Origin: Terriglobia bacterium
GTDB taxonomy: Bacteria > Acidobacteriota > Terriglobia > Acidiferrales > UBA7541
Direction of reading: 5' to 3'
Length of the DNA stretch: 64,000 nt
NCBI GenBank assembly: GCA_023512135.1
Contig: JAIMAG010000011.1
Coordinates: 28,076-92,075, forward strand
Shown one piece after another: positions 1 to 9,362 of this stretch. Position numbers and translations under genes: made by a program. The first letter of the stretch is position 1; each line of letters starts with the position of its first letter. A model generated the notes under the pieces. The model had not been told where the DNA came from, did no database searches, and saw nothing but the letters and a program-made list of their open reading frames with translations.

Positions 1-491
1 ATCTGGCCCGCGTGGTCGCAGAAGGCTGCTTTCGCGAAGACCTTTATTTTCGGTTGAACGTGCTGACCATTGCCGTGCCACGACTGCGCGACCGTCCGGC
101 CGACATCGTGCCGCTGGCGGAACAGTTGCTGGGGCGACTGGCCGTCATCCACGGGCGGCCCGGGGTGACGCTGAGCGACGGGGCGCGGCGGCTGCTCGAG
201 ACGTACGCCTGGCCCGGGAACGTGCGCGAGCTGAAGAACGCTCTGGAGCGTGCGCTCGTGCTTTCCGGCCAGTCGGTGCTGCAGCCCGAAGATTTTCCGG
301 ATGTGCTCCGCGCCGCCGCGGACGCGGTGGCCGGGCTGACGGCCGGATTGCGTTCGCTTGAGGAGATCGAGCGGGACGCCATCCGGCAGACCCTCGAAGC
401 GACACGCTACAAGATCACGCGCGCGGCAGAAATTCTGGGCATCAGCCGCAAGACGCTGCTCGAAAAGCGGAAGAAGTACGGCCTGGATTGA
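1..491 (+). CDS. sigma-54-dependent transcriptional activator, C-terminal part (5' end outside window)
   Basis: The reading frame is open from the first bases, so the gene starts upstream of the window. The visible part is the end of an AAA+ sigma-54 activation domain: FREDLYFRLNVL followed by VPRLRDRPADI, then the WPGNVRELKN motif typical of NtrC-family regulators. The last ~45 residues form a Fis-type helix-turn-helix (ITRAAEILGISRKTLLEKRK). Such proteins hydrolyse ATP to open sigma-54 RNA polymerase promoters. The sensor or receiver domain is not visible, so the signal is unknown. PEP-CTERM systems often use a regulator of this type (PrsR), and a PEP-CTERM gene lies 8 kb away, but the link is only a possibility. 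Confidence 0.9.
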   Translation, partial: LARVVAEGCFREDLYFRLNVLTIAVPRLRDRPADIVPLAEQLLGRLAVIHGRPGVTLSDGARRLLETYAWPGNVRELKNALERALVLSGQSVLQPEDFPDVLRAAADAVAGLTAGLRSLEEIERDAIRQTLEATRYKITRAAEILGISRKTLLEKRKKYGLD

Positions 492-628
492 TCCCGCGCG
501 TCTGCGGCGCAACTCCTCGGTCGGGCCGATGCCTGCCTGGCGTTCGCTGCCGGCGGTCACGGCACGGCTGCGGCGCCGTTGCGGTAGAATCACGGAAACC
601 GGCGCGTGCACGATACGGAGAGGAGCAG

Positions 629-2017
629 ATGGCGCATCCCTACTCGGGCCTGCTCACCGACCTCTACGAGCTGACCATGGCGGCAGGCTACGTGCAGACC
701 GGCTTCCAGGCGCGGGCCACGTTTGAGCTGTTTGTGCGCGAGATGCCGCCGCACCGCAGCTATCTGGTGGCGGCGGGGCTGGAGCAAGCGCTCGACTATC
801 TCGAACAGGTGCACTTTGCAGCGGACGAGATTGCCTATCTGCGCCGGCATCCCGCGTTCGCGCATGTGGGCGAAGCGTTCTTCCGCTACCTCGAGCAGTT
901 TCGCTTCACCGGCGACGTCTGGGCGATGCCCGAGGGCAGCATTTTCTTTCCCTCCGAACCGCTGCTGCGGGTGACGGCGCCGATCGCGGAAGCGCAGATC
1001 CTGGAAACCTATCTCCTGGCGACCCTGAACTACCAGTCCCTGGTGGCGACCAAGGCGGCGCGCATCGTCACCGCGGCGTGCGGCCGGCGAGTCATCGACT
1101 TCGGCACGCGACGCGCGCACGGCATCGAAGCCGGCGTGCTGGCCGCGCGCGCCGCCTACATCGGCGGGTGTGACGGGACGTCGAATGTCGCGGCCGGCCA
1201 CCGCTTCGGCATTCCGACCTACGGCACCCAGGCGCATTCCTGGGTCATGGCCTACGACCGGGAAGAAGAAGCCTTCCGCCGCTTCCAGGAAGTGTTCCCG
1301 GAACATGCAATCCTGCTGGTGGACACCTACGACGTGCGCGCCGCCGTGGAAAAAATCATCGCCAGCGGACGCAAGCCGCGCGGCATTCGGCTCGACAGCG
1401 GCGACCTGGTCGCCGACAGCCAGTGGGCCCGCCAGCGTCTGCGACAGGTTGGCTGGGAGGACGTGCAGATTTTCGCTTCGGGGAATCTGGACGAATACCG
1501 CATCGCGGCCCTTCTGGAACGCGGTGCGGAAATTGACGGCTTCGGCGTGGGCACGGCGCTGGTCACTTCCGAGGACGCTCCGTCGCTGGGAGTGGTCTAC
1601 AAACTGGTGGAAGTGGAAGCGGAAGAGGAACGCCGGCTGGCAGCGAAGTTCAGCGACGCCAAGACGACCTACCCCGGACGCAAGCAGGTGTTCCGCTTCC
1701 GCGATGCGCGCGGCGAGTTCTATCAGGACCTGATTGCGCTCGAAGGGGAACAGCCGGCCGGCGGCGAGCCGCTGCTGGTGCCGGTGATGCGGGGCGGCCG
1801 GCGACTGCACCCCTCGTCCCCGCTGGTGGAGCTGCGTGAGCGATGCGCAGATGCGCGGCAGCATCTGCCCGCCGCGCTGCGGCAGCTCGAGGCCGCGGGT
1901 ACCTACCCGGTGCGATACAGCCAGCAGCTGGAGGCGCTGCAGCAAGCCGTGCGGCAGCGGTATCGCGGCGGCGTCGAGGAAAAACAACAGAAAGCGGCTC
2001 CGACCCGACGGGGATGA
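629..2017 (+). CDS. pncB: nicotinate phosphoribosyltransferase
   Basis: Catalyses nicotinate + PRPP (+ATP) to nicotinate mononucleotide, the entry step of the Preiss-Handler NAD salvage pathway. The 462-residue protein carries family landmarks: the N-terminal LLTDLYELTMA, the FGTRRAHG stretch around the active site, the GTSN turn, and GIRLDSGDL in the phosphate-binding half. ATG 629 is chosen because GGAGAGGAG lies just upstream. The frame is open back to 488, but that extension has no homologous look. A TAGAAT hexamer at 585-590 could be the -10. The next gene encodes a nicotinamidase-like hydrolase, which would supply nicotinate. Confidence 0.93.
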   Translation: MAHPYSGLLTDLYELTMAAGYVQTGFQARATFELFVREMPPHRSYLVAAGLEQALDYLEQVHFAADEIAYLRRHPAFAHVGEAFFRYLEQFRFTGDVWAMPEGSIFFPSEPLLRVTAPIAEAQILETYLLATLNYQSLVATKAARIVTAACGRRVIDFGTRRAHGIEAGVLAARAAYIGGCDGTSNVAAGHRFGIPTYGTQAHSWVMAYDREEEAFRRFQEVFPEHAILLVDTYDVRAAVEKIIASGRKPRGIRLDSGDLVADSQWARQRLRQVGWEDVQIFASGNLDEYRIAALLERGAEIDGFGVGTALVTSEDAPSLGVVYKLVEVEAEEERRLAAKFSDAKTTYPGRKQVFRFRDARGEFYQDLIALEGEQPAGGEPLLVPVMRGGRRLHPSSPLVELRERCADARQHLPAALRQLEAAGTYPVRYSQQLEALQQAVRQRYRGGVEEKQQKAAPTRRG

Positions 2018-2214
2018 CTGGCCGAGGGCGCGAACGGCCTGACACTGCGTGCGCATCGTCGAAAAATAAAATGGGCGCAGCGGCAGCCCGTCGCAAGCCT
2101 CTTCCAAATCACGCGGAGTAAAATGGTGAATGGAGATGGTTGTTGCCGGAGGAGAGGGATGAGTCCATCTCGACCGAAGCGTCAAAACAGGCAACCCGGA
2201 AGCGAGGATGCGCC

Positions 2215-2832
2215 ATGGCAGTTTCCTCCAAAGTGATTTTCTGGGACGTGGACACCCAGGTGGACTTCATGCTCGCCGGCGGCAAGCTCTACGTGCCCGG
2301 CGCCGAGCAAATCATTCCGAATCTGCAGCGGCTGGTGGCGGCGGCCGAGCGCGGGCAGGTGTTTCTGGTGTCTTCGACGGATGCGCACACGATGGAAGAC
2401 GCAGAATTTCAGCAGTGGCCGCCCCACTGCCTGCGGGGCACCGCGGGACAGTTGAAAATTCCCGAGACCACCGTGCCCGGCTTTTACGTGATCACCAATT
2501 GCCCGCAGGCGCCGGTTCCGGAGAACATCACCGAAAAATACCGGCAGGTCGTTCTGGAAAAACAGGCGCTCGACGTGTTCACCAACCCGAATACCGAGCG
2601 GTTGCTGGCCGTGCTGGGCCGGCAGCCGGAGTATGTTGTGTTCGGGGTGGTGACCGAGTATTGCGTGTGGCATACGGCGAAGGGCTTGCTGGAACGCGGA
2701 TGCCGCGTGGCGCTGGTCGAAGACGCCATCCGGACGTTGCGCGACGCCGACGGGCAACGAACCCTGCAAGAACTGCAGGCGCGCGGCGCGCGGTTGATTT
2801 CGACCGATGCCGCACTGGCGATGTTGAAGTAG
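2215..2832 (+). CDS. nicotinamidase-like cysteine hydrolase (isochorismatase superfamily)
   Basis: A 205-residue isochorismatase-fold hydrolase. The catalytic Asp is in DVDTQVDFM near the N-terminus, and the nucleophilic Cys is in the VVTEYCVWHTAKGLL segment, where nicotinamidases have it. Together with pncB upstream the likely reaction is nicotinamide to nicotinate plus ammonia, but sequence alone does not separate nicotinamidase from related cysteine hydrolases. ATG 2215 is preceded by GCGAGGA. A longer frame from 2140 exists but has no ribosome binding site. The gene lies 197 bp after pncB on the same strand, so it could have its own promoter. Confidence 0.8.
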   Translation: MAVSSKVIFWDVDTQVDFMLAGGKLYVPGAEQIIPNLQRLVAAAERGQVFLVSSTDAHTMEDAEFQQWPPHCLRGTAGQLKIPETTVPGFYVITNCPQAPVPENITEKYRQVVLEKQALDVFTNPNTERLLAVLGRQPEYVVFGVVTEYCVWHTAKGLLERGCRVALVEDAIRTLRDADGQRTLQELQARGARLISTDAALAMLK

Positions 2833-2947
2833 CCGCGCAGCACACCAAAAAGTCACGTTCGGCCGCGGCGTTGCTGCCGAGATGCGCGGAAAACCATGCG
2901 CGCCGATCTGTCCACGAGGGTGCGTGGGAGGCGAGAGCGGCGGAAGC

Positions 2948-3325
2948 TCACAGGGTTTTCAGGTAGGCAAGCAAGTCCGCGAGTTGCTGCGGCTTCAGGA
3001 TTTTTTCGAATCCCGGCATGTTCTTCCCGCCCTTTTCGATCCAGCGGCGCATGGTCTGGTCGTTGACGGGTGTGCCGTCTTCGAATTTGCCGCGTACATA
3101 GATGGCCTTCAGTCCCGGGCCGATTTTCTTGGCCGTGGTGGCGGGATAGTGACAGGCAGCGCAGTAGCGGTCATAGAGCTCCTTGCCGTTTTCGACGCTG
3201 GCTGCGGAAGCGGATTTTTCTGAAACCGCTTGCGCGGAGGTGGGCGGAGGCGCGGTGGCCGCGCCGGCCAGTGCGAGGGCAGTGGCGAGCGCAACCGCAA
3301 ACGCGATCCCGAGCTGCCGTTTCAT
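2948..3325 (-). CDS. small exported class I cytochrome c
   Basis: A 125-residue protein with a signal peptide (about residues 1-24), an Ala/Ser/Pro linker, and one c-type heme motif CAACH (Cys55, Cys58, His59). A Met in GKNMPGF is the probable sixth heme ligand. The C-terminal helix ends LADLLAYLKTL, as in small c-type electron carriers. It should act in the periplasm, passing electrons between membrane complexes; its partners are not identifiable here. It follows the transporter gene on the minus strand after only 3 bp, so they are probably co-transcribed although no functional link is obvious. Confidence 0.88.
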   Translation of the reverse strand: MKRQLGIAFAVALATALALAGAATAPPPTSAQAVSEKSASAASVENGKELYDRYCAACHYPATTAKKIGPGLKAIYVRGKFEDGTPVNDQTMRRWIEKGGKNMPGFEKILKPQQLADLLAYLKTL

Positions 3326-3328
3326 TCT

Positions 3329-4684
3329 CTACTCCGACTTGACGCTGTTCGGCACGGCGACGGAGCTGGCCGCCGGCCGCACGAATCGATCGTACAACAC
3401 CATCAGGGCGGTGGTCAGCAGTCCGACGCCGAAGACGACCCACCACAACTGCTGCGGCGCACCGCGCACTTCCCCGAAATAGTGCACCAGCCGCCCGCCG
3501 ATCACCCCGGCCAGCGCCGAGCCGATGGCGATGGGCAGAAACGCGTAGCCCATATAGACGCCCTGCTGGCCCGGGGGCGCCAGGCGGGAGACGTACTCGT
3601 AGAACCGGGGCGACTGGATCATTTCCCCGACCGCCAGCACGAACAGCGCCACCGCCGCCCAGATGGGCAGACCGACCAGCTCCAACTGCCACGGGCCGAG
3701 TGAATACGTCCCGTCGATCTGCCAGCTCAGGTCCGCCACGGCCAGAATCATCCAGGAAAAGCTGGCCACGAGCACGCCCAGCGTCATCGCCGGGAAGGGT
3801 GGGATGCGGCGCGTCAGGTAGCTGATGGGAATCTGCAGCAGGATCACGGCAAGCGGGTCAATCGTGAGCAGCAGCTCGACATCGGCGCGCGGGTTGACGT
3901 AGTTGCGGATGAACAGGACCAGGGCGATGAACTCCTGCCAGAACATCACCCAGAAGCCGGAGAAAATCACCAGAAACAACACGAAGCGCAGATTGCCCAA
4001 CACACGGAACAGATTGCCTATCGCCTGGCGCACGGTGGCGACCTGGGGTTCGCCCTGGCTGTGCGGCTCGCGGTAGAACAGCAGGGTGGCCACGGCCATC
4101 AGCAGCATGCAGGCCGCGCTGACATAGAAAACATTCTCCAGACCAATCGAGCGGCGCACGGCAAAGGCCATCACCGGCCCGAAGGTGCCTCCGACGTTCA
4201 CCAGCGTGTAGTAAATCGAATAGCCCAGCGAACGCACATTTTCCGTCGAAGCCCGCGCCGTCGTGCCCACCACGCATGGCTTCACGATCGCCGGGCCGAA
4301 CGCAGGAATCGCCAGAAACACCAGCACCAGCCAGGAAAGAGGCACCGACCGGCGGATGGGTTCCAGCCAGGCCGCATCCAGCGAGCCCAGCAGGAAATAC
4401 CCGAGGCCGAGCACCAGATAGGCAAACGCGAGCGAGCGACGAAATCCGAAGCGGTCGGCCAGCGCGCCGCCCAGAATCGGCAAAAACCAGACCAGCGCAC
4501 TGAAAAAACCGATCTTGTCGCCGGCTTCGGCTTCCGAAAAGCCCAGCGACTCGGTCAGGTAGATGGCCAGGACAGCGAAAACGGCGTAGTAGGCCAGTCG
4601 CTCGACCAGTTCGGTCAGGTTTGCCACCCAGAAGGCAGGTTGGAAACCTTCGCGGATTTCCCGCAGGCGTTCTCCGAGGACCAC
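3329..4684 (-). CDS. MFS transporter resembling the proton-dependent oligopeptide (POT/PTR) family
   Basis: A 451-residue inner-membrane protein with about 12 hydrophobic segments. The first transmembrane segment carries ELVERLAYY (Glu25, Glu28, Arg29), closely matching the ExxER..YY proton-coupling motif of POT peptide transporters. GGALADRFGFRRS follows as the cytoplasmic MFS loop. GTG 4684 is chosen because a strong GGGAGG site lies 5 bases upstream; the frame extends to 4867, but the extra N-terminus is low-complexity and non-hydrophobic. The substrate could be di- or tripeptides, but other MFS substrates cannot be excluded. It is followed by the cytochrome c gene. Confidence 0.8.
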   Translation of the reverse strand: MVLGERLREIREGFQPAFWVANLTELVERLAYYAVFAVLAIYLTESLGFSEAEAGDKIGFFSALVWFLPILGGALADRFGFRRSLAFAYLVLGLGYFLLGSLDAAWLEPIRRSVPLSWLVLVFLAIPAFGPAIVKPCVVGTTARASTENVRSLGYSIYYTLVNVGGTFGPVMAFAVRRSIGLENVFYVSAACMLLMAVATLLFYREPHSQGEPQVATVRQAIGNLFRVLGNLRFVLFLVIFSGFWVMFWQEFIALVLFIRNYVNPRADVELLLTIDPLAVILLQIPISYLTRRIPPFPAMTLGVLVASFSWMILAVADLSWQIDGTYSLGPWQLELVGLPIWAAVALFVLAVGEMIQSPRFYEYVSRLAPPGQQGVYMGYAFLPIAIGSALAGVIGGRLVHYFGEVRGAPQQLWWVVFGVGLLTTALMVLYDRFVRPAASSVAVPNSVKSE

Positions 4685-4963
4685 AGGCGCCTCCCGCCGC
4701 GCGAGTTGCGCGAACAATCGCGGCGAATTGTACCGGAAGCGCGCGGCCGGTGGCGTGAATTTTCCACTGCCGACGCTGCGGCGCGGGTCGCGCATACCTC
4801 GATGTGGGCGCCGGTCCCCCAGCAAAGCCCGAATCGAAACGCGGGCCGGGCCGAGAGCCGGTTCCACCAGCAGAGCTCAAAAGATTCGCAACTTTCCTCG
4901 GCACGGGCTCGCATGGCGGCGCTAGAATGACCTTCCTTTTTTGAGTGTTTCCGGGAGGCTGAC

Positions 4964-7009
4964 GTGAAGCGAACTTTTCTTTTGTTGCTGACGGGCATTG
5001 TGCTCGCTGTTGCGATGCCGACGGCGGCGCAGGGGCCACCCCTGCTGCCGGAAGAGACCGTGGCAGCGCTAGCCGAAGAACTTTCCGGTGAGCTGGCCAA
5101 ACGGAATCTGGAGCTGCTGGCGCAGTACCACCGCATGCGCGGGTCGCGGCAGTTTCGGGCTGCTGCTGAATTCATCGCCGCCCGCGCCCGCGAGTACGGC
5201 CTGGCCGGAGTGGAAATCCTGCAGTTCCCTGCTGACGGCAAACTCTTCTATGGCACGCAGCGTTCGCGGCCGGCCTGGGACGCAGAATTTGCCGAGCTGT
5301 GGGAGGTGCGAGAAGAACGCGGCCGCCGGGTGCGCATCGAGCGACTGGCCAGCTTCGACGCCATGCCCGTTTCGCTGGCGCAGGATAGCGAAAGCGCCGC
5401 GGTGACGGCCGAGCTGGTCGACTGCGGCGAAGGCACCCGCGAAACCGACTATGCCGGAAAAGATGTCCGCGGAAAGATTTGTCTGGTGGCGGCGCAGCCG
5501 GGCGCCGCGATGCCGCTGGCGGTCGAGCGATTCGGCGCCGCGGGCCTGATCAGCTACGCACAGAACCAGCGACAGGCCTGGTGGGGAGAAAACCGCAACC
5601 TGGTCCGCTGGGGACATCTGGACAGCTTCACGCCGACGAAGACGTTTGCCTTCATGGTGTCGCCGGGCCGTGCCGCGACGCTGCGGGAGCGGCTGGCACG
5701 CGGTGAACAGATTGTCCTGGAAGCAAATGTGAACGCAGGACGGCGGCCCGGTTTCTACGATGTGGTGACTGCGACGATTCCCGGTGCAGATGTCCGGCGC
5801 GAAGAGGAGATCGTCTTCAGTTGCCATCTGGACCACCAGCGCCCCGGCGCCAACGACAATGCCAGCGGCTGCGCAACGATTCTGGAAGTGGGGCGCACGC
5901 TGGCGAAACTGATCCGCGAAGGACGCCTTCCGCGGCCGGCGCGCACGCTGCGCTTCATCTGGCCGCCGGAGATCGAAGGCACGATGGCGCTGCTGAACGC
6001 TCGGCCGGAGCTGGCCGCGCGCTTTGTGGCTGTCGTCCACATGGACATGGTCGGGGGCGGACCGGAGACGAAAGCGGTCTTTCACGTCACACGCAGCCCG
6101 ATGAGTCTGCCGACGTTCGTCAACGACGTCGCCGAAGCTTTCGCTGAGTTCGTCAACGAACAGTCCTATCAGTTCGCGACGACTGGCCGGGCAGCGTACC
6201 CGCTGGTGGCACGCGAAGGCGGCAAGGAACCGCTCGCGGCGCGCCTGGCACCGTTTTCCATGGGCAGCGACCACCAGGTGTACGCCGACAGCTCCTGGGC
6301 CATCCCGGCGATTTACCTGAACGACTGGCCCGACCGCTACATCCACACCAACTTCGATTCCCCCGCGAACATCGACCCGACCAAGCTGCTCCGCGCCGGA
6401 TTCATCGGCGCCGCGAGCGGTTATTTTCTGGCACGCTTCGCCCCGGAAGACGAAGCGGCCGTGCTGGCCGTGCTCGAACGCGGACGCCTGCGCCGGCTCG
6501 CCGCCGCCTTGCAAATGAGCGCAGCTGTTCCGCCGCCGGAAGCAGAAATTCTGAAGCGGGAGGCGGTCCGGTACGAAGCGAGCCTGGTTATGTCGCTCGA
6601 ACGGTTTCTGCCGCTGACTCCGCAGCGCGCGAAAGCCCTGGAACAGATTCCGCAATTGGCCTCCCTGCTCGGCATCGCGGGCGAAGGGGCTGGCGCAGCG
6701 GGGCCGGGCGCGTTCGTCTTCCGGCGCAGCGGCGAGAAGAAAGGGCCGATGTCGGTGTTCGGCTACGACTATTTTGCGGACCACTGCGCAGCGCGCAACG
6801 TCTGCGACCCGCGGCTGCTGCGCTTTCAGGGTTTGTGGGGTGCGGGCAGCGAGTACGCCTACGAGGTGCTGAACTTCGCCGATGGCATCCGCACCGCGCA
6901 ACAGATTCGCGACGCCGTTTCCGCCGCATACGGTCCCGTTCCGCTCGAGCTCGTGGTGGAATATCTGCAGGCGCTGGAAGCCATCGGAGTCGTGGAGCGG
7001 GTGCAATAG
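4964..7009 (+). CDS. exported M28-family zinc metallopeptidase with PA-like insert
   Basis: A 681-residue protein with a Sec signal peptide (MKRTFLLLL...AAQG). Residues roughly 130-250 look like a protease-associated (PA) domain. The M28 catalytic domain follows: the first zinc ligands in SCHLDHQ (His near 288), the bridging Asp in GANDNASG, acidic residues in WPPEIEGT near 336-338, Asp in HMDMVGG near 361, and the last His in GSDHQVY near 436. It probably removes N-terminal amino acids from peptides outside the cytoplasm. GTG 4964 has GGGAGG 5 bases upstream, and TAGAAT at 4923-4928 is a possible -10. The ~200 residues after the catalytic domain are unassigned. Confidence 0.88.
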   Translation: MKRTFLLLLTGIVLAVAMPTAAQGPPLLPEETVAALAEELSGELAKRNLELLAQYHRMRGSRQFRAAAEFIAARAREYGLAGVEILQFPADGKLFYGTQRSRPAWDAEFAELWEVREERGRRVRIERLASFDAMPVSLAQDSESAAVTAELVDCGEGTRETDYAGKDVRGKICLVAAQPGAAMPLAVERFGAAGLISYAQNQRQAWWGENRNLVRWGHLDSFTPTKTFAFMVSPGRAATLRERLARGEQIVLEANVNAGRRPGFYDVVTATIPGADVRREEEIVFSCHLDHQRPGANDNASGCATILEVGRTLAKLIREGRLPRPARTLRFIWPPEIEGTMALLNARPELAARFVAVVHMDMVGGGPETKAVFHVTRSPMSLPTFVNDVAEAFAEFVNEQSYQFATTGRAAYPLVAREGGKEPLAARLAPFSMGSDHQVYADSSWAIPAIYLNDWPDRYIHTNFDSPANIDPTKLLRAGFIGAASGYFLARFAPEDEAAVLAVLERGRLRRLAAALQMSAAVPPPEAEILKREAVRYEASLVMSLERFLPLTPQRAKALEQIPQLASLLGIAGEGAGAAGPGAFVFRRSGEKKGPMSVFGYDYFADHCAARNVCDPRLLRFQGLWGAGSEYAYEVLNFADGIRTAQQIRDAVSAAYGPVPLELVVEYLQALEAIGVVERVQ

Positions 7010-7237
7010 AGAAACAGAGTGCCGGGTGTGTGTTCGGTGAGCGGCGGGCCCCGGCGCAGATGGAGTCGGCAGGAGGGTGCGCGCTTCCGGCTGCGGTTTT
7101 CACTGCAGCGTGTGGCGCGCCAGGGAAAGACTGGATGGGCCACGGGGCCTAGACGCAGCGAGCTGTGTTACCATCGCCGCTTGCCGCGCCCGGGGGAGTC
7201 GGTGGCCGTGAGCAGGTCTACGGGAGTGCCCGCGAGG

Positions 7238-8281
7238 ATGAAAGCGTTGCGCAAAACGCGCCCCGCACGGGGCGCAGAGCTGGAAACCATTCCAGTTCCG
7301 GAAATTGGCCCGCAAGAGGTGCTGGTGGAGGTCACCGCGGCCTCCATCTGCGGCACCGATCTGCACATTTACGCTTGGGACCGCTGGGCGGCGTCCCGAA
7401 TCCGGCCCCCGCTGACGTTCGGGCACGAGTTCTGCGGTCGCATTGCACGCGTTGGCTCGGAAGTAGAGGGGTTGGCCGAAGGTGAATTCGTCAGTGCCGA
7501 GATGCACGTCAACTGCGGGCACTGCCACCAGTGTCGGGTGGGCCAGCCGCACATCTGCCAGAACCTGAAAATCATCGGGATCGATCAAGACGGCTGCTTC
7601 GCACAGTACGTGCGCATCCCGGCCCGCAATATCTGGAAGATCGATCCCGCCATTCCCGAGCGGTACGCAGCCATTCTGGATCCGCTGGGCAACGCCGTGC
7701 ACACCGTGCTTTCCGGAGAAATTGTCGGGCAGACGGTGGCCGTGACCGGTTGTGGCCCGATTGGCTTGATGGCCATTGCGGTGGCGAAGGCCTGCGGCAG
7801 CGGGCCGGTGTTCGCCACGGAGATCAACCCGCACCGGCTGGCCATGGCCCGGCGGATGGGAGCGGACCTGGCACTGAATCCGGCTGAAGCAGACCCGGTC
7901 GGTGCCGTGCTCGAGGCCACCAAAGGAGTCGGAGTGGATGTGTTGCTGGAAATGAGCGGTAGCCCCCGGGCAGTCGAACAGGGGCTGGCGATGTTGCGTG
8001 CCGGCGGACGCGCAGCTCTGCTGGGCGTGCCCACAGAAAAGGTCACACTGGACCTGGTGCGCGACATTATCTTCAAAGGAGTGACGCTGCAGGGAATCTA
8101 CGGCCGGAGAATGTTCCAGACGTGGGTGCAGATGACCGAACTGCTCAAAACCGGGCGACTGAATCTCGATCCTTTATTCACTACCGAGGTGGCACTGGAA
8201 GAGTTTTCGACCGCATTTGAGCTGCTCCAGGCCGGCAAAGCCGATAAAATCATTGTCTACCCCAACGGAAAACCGAAGTAG
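7238..8281 (+). CDS. tdh: L-threonine 3-dehydrogenase
   Basis: Oxidises L-threonine to 2-amino-3-ketobutyrate with NAD+. The 347-residue medium-chain dehydrogenase has Cys38, Thr40 and His43 in the catalytic zinc region (SICGTDLHIY), the GHEFCG motif, the four-Cys structural zinc loop (CGHCHQCRVGQPHIC) and a Rossmann segment GCGPIGLMA. These positions match characterised bacterial TDH closely. ATG 7238 follows GCGAGG; an in-frame GTG at 7208 is the alternative start. The partner gene kbl lies 1.1 kb downstream, separated by a PEP-CTERM gene. Together they form the threonine-to-glycine plus acetyl-CoA route. Confidence 0.9.
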   Translation: MKALRKTRPARGAELETIPVPEIGPQEVLVEVTAASICGTDLHIYAWDRWAASRIRPPLTFGHEFCGRIARVGSEVEGLAEGEFVSAEMHVNCGHCHQCRVGQPHICQNLKIIGIDQDGCFAQYVRIPARNIWKIDPAIPERYAAILDPLGNAVHTVLSGEIVGQTVAVTGCGPIGLMAIAVAKACGSGPVFATEINPHRLAMARRMGADLALNPAEADPVGAVLEATKGVGVDVLLEMSGSPRAVEQGLAMLRAGGRAALLGVPTEKVTLDLVRDIIFKGVTLQGIYGRRMFQTWVQMTELLKTGRLNLDPLFTTEVALEEFSTAFELLQAGKADKIIVYPNGKPK

Positions 8282-8499
8282 CGCCGTCTGTCAATCAAGA
8301 GAATTTAAAGAAAAGTGGAAAACAGATGCACTTCCTTGCAGGTTAATTCCATTGCCTTGCACTGAAAAGCTAGCCAAAAACATTTCCCTCCACTGAAAAC
8401 AAAGGGGTTAGCTCAGTTTCAATCTGGTAAGGGAATTGCTCAGAAATGAAACGGCAAAAGACGCTCTGAGGGGGCGTCAAAGGTGGGAGGACTTTTCTG
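8282..8499. other. AT-richer intergenic leader upstream of the PEP-CTERM gene
   Basis: About 220 bp between tdh and the PEP-CTERM gene, noticeably less GC-rich than the flanks. No ORF or clear terminator is seen. It ends in the GGGAGGA ribosome binding site for the gene at 8500 and presumably contains that gene's promoter. A TGCAC..TTGCA pair near 8330 vaguely recalls a sigma-54 element, but the spacing is wrong. Confidence 0.4.
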
Positions 8500-9123
8500 A
8501 TGAGGACGACTTTGTGGGTTTTGGTGCTGGGCCTGTTGTTGCTGGCGCCGGGGGTGGTCGAGGCAGACACGCTGACCTTCCGCTTCCAGGGCGGCACTGT
8601 CGCCGGTACAACTGCGCTCAGCAACTCGGATGACCCCTCGGAACTGACCGAAGTGTCTACGACAGGCGTTACCATTCAAGGCGCCCTCGGGACGGTAGAA
8701 TTTACTACCGGCGCGTGGAACGACAGCACGTGGAGTTTCGATCCCGGTGGCTCGATCACGATCACCTCGAACGGCACCGGTGGTCTGCCGGCGGGGGTTC
8801 TGTTCAGCGGGTCGTTCACGAGCGCAGGCACGTGGACACTGATCAGCTATGCCGACGGCACCAGCGAGTGGGTGTTCGAGAGCCAAGTGAGCGGCTCGGC
8901 CAGCCCTGAGTTGCTGGCGGCGCTGGGCCTCTCCTCGGACATTTCTCAGTTTACGGCGACAATCACCATCAAGATCAACGCCGCGACGGGCATCGGGACC
9001 GTGGAATTCGGCAGCATTGTCAGCCATACCCCGGAACCCGGGACTCTGGCCCTGCTCGGGGTCGGTCTGGGCGGAGTTGCACTGGCGCGGATGCGCCGGT
9101 TGAAGAACGGCAAGAACAAGTAA
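8500..9123 (+). CDS. PEP-CTERM sorting-domain secreted protein
   Basis: A 207-residue exported protein with an N-terminal signal peptide ending near VVEA. The body is rich in Ser, Thr, Gly and aromatic residues and looks beta-strand-rich. The C-terminus is a classic PEP-CTERM tag: HTPEPGTLALLG, a hydrophobic stretch, then ARMRRLK. In known systems exosortase recognises PEP and sorts the protein to the surface, usually in genomes that make exopolysaccharide. No exosortase gene is in this window. The body matches no family I recognise. GGGAGGA at 8486-8491 sets the start, and an intrinsic terminator follows at once. Confidence 0.88.
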   Translation: MRTTLWVLVLGLLLLAPGVVEADTLTFRFQGGTVAGTTALSNSDDPSELTEVSTTGVTIQGALGTVEFTTGAWNDSTWSFDPGGSITITSNGTGGLPAGVLFSGSFTSAGTWTLISYADGTSEWVFESQVSGSASPELLAALGLSSDISQFTATITIKINAATGIGTVEFGSIVSHTPEPGTLALLGVGLGGVALARMRRLKNGKNK

Positions 9124-9153
9124 CAGAATCCGAAAACCCAACCAAGTCGCCTC

Positions 9154-9190
9154 AAAAAGCGCCCGTTTCACACGGGCGCTTTTTTGTTTT
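9154..9190 (+). terminator. intrinsic terminator after the PEP-CTERM gene
   Basis: A 9-bp perfect stem (AGCGCCCGT at 9158-9166 with ACGGGCGCT at 9172-9180), a 5-base loop, and then a run of T. Preceding A residues extend the pairing with the T tract, so it may work on both strands. Confidence 0.9.
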
Positions 9191-9289
9191 GGACAACGAA
9201 GATGCCGGGGCCTGGGTTCACGCAGCGAGCCTGTGTCCGGTGATAGCACGTGACAGCACCGCCGGCTGAGACGGAATGCTGCCGGCGCG

Positions 9290-9318
9290 TGGGCAGCTCC
9301 GCGACGATTCGTTATAAT
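9290..9318 (+). promoter_or_regulatory. candidate sigma-70-type promoter of kbl
   Basis: TATAAT at 9313-9318, with TGGGCA 17 bases upstream at 9290-9295. The start codon of kbl is at 9363. The -10 is a perfect match; the -35 matches 4 of 6 positions. Confidence 0.6.
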
Positions 9319-9362
9319 GACGCCTCGCCGCAGACAAACGCCGCGCGAACCGGGGGACCGTC

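Noticed and set aside
8320..8345. Possible sigma-54 (-24/-12) element upstream of the PEP-CTERM gene
   Set aside because: The TGCAC and TTGCA parts are spaced one base too short and the GG of the -24 element is not present.
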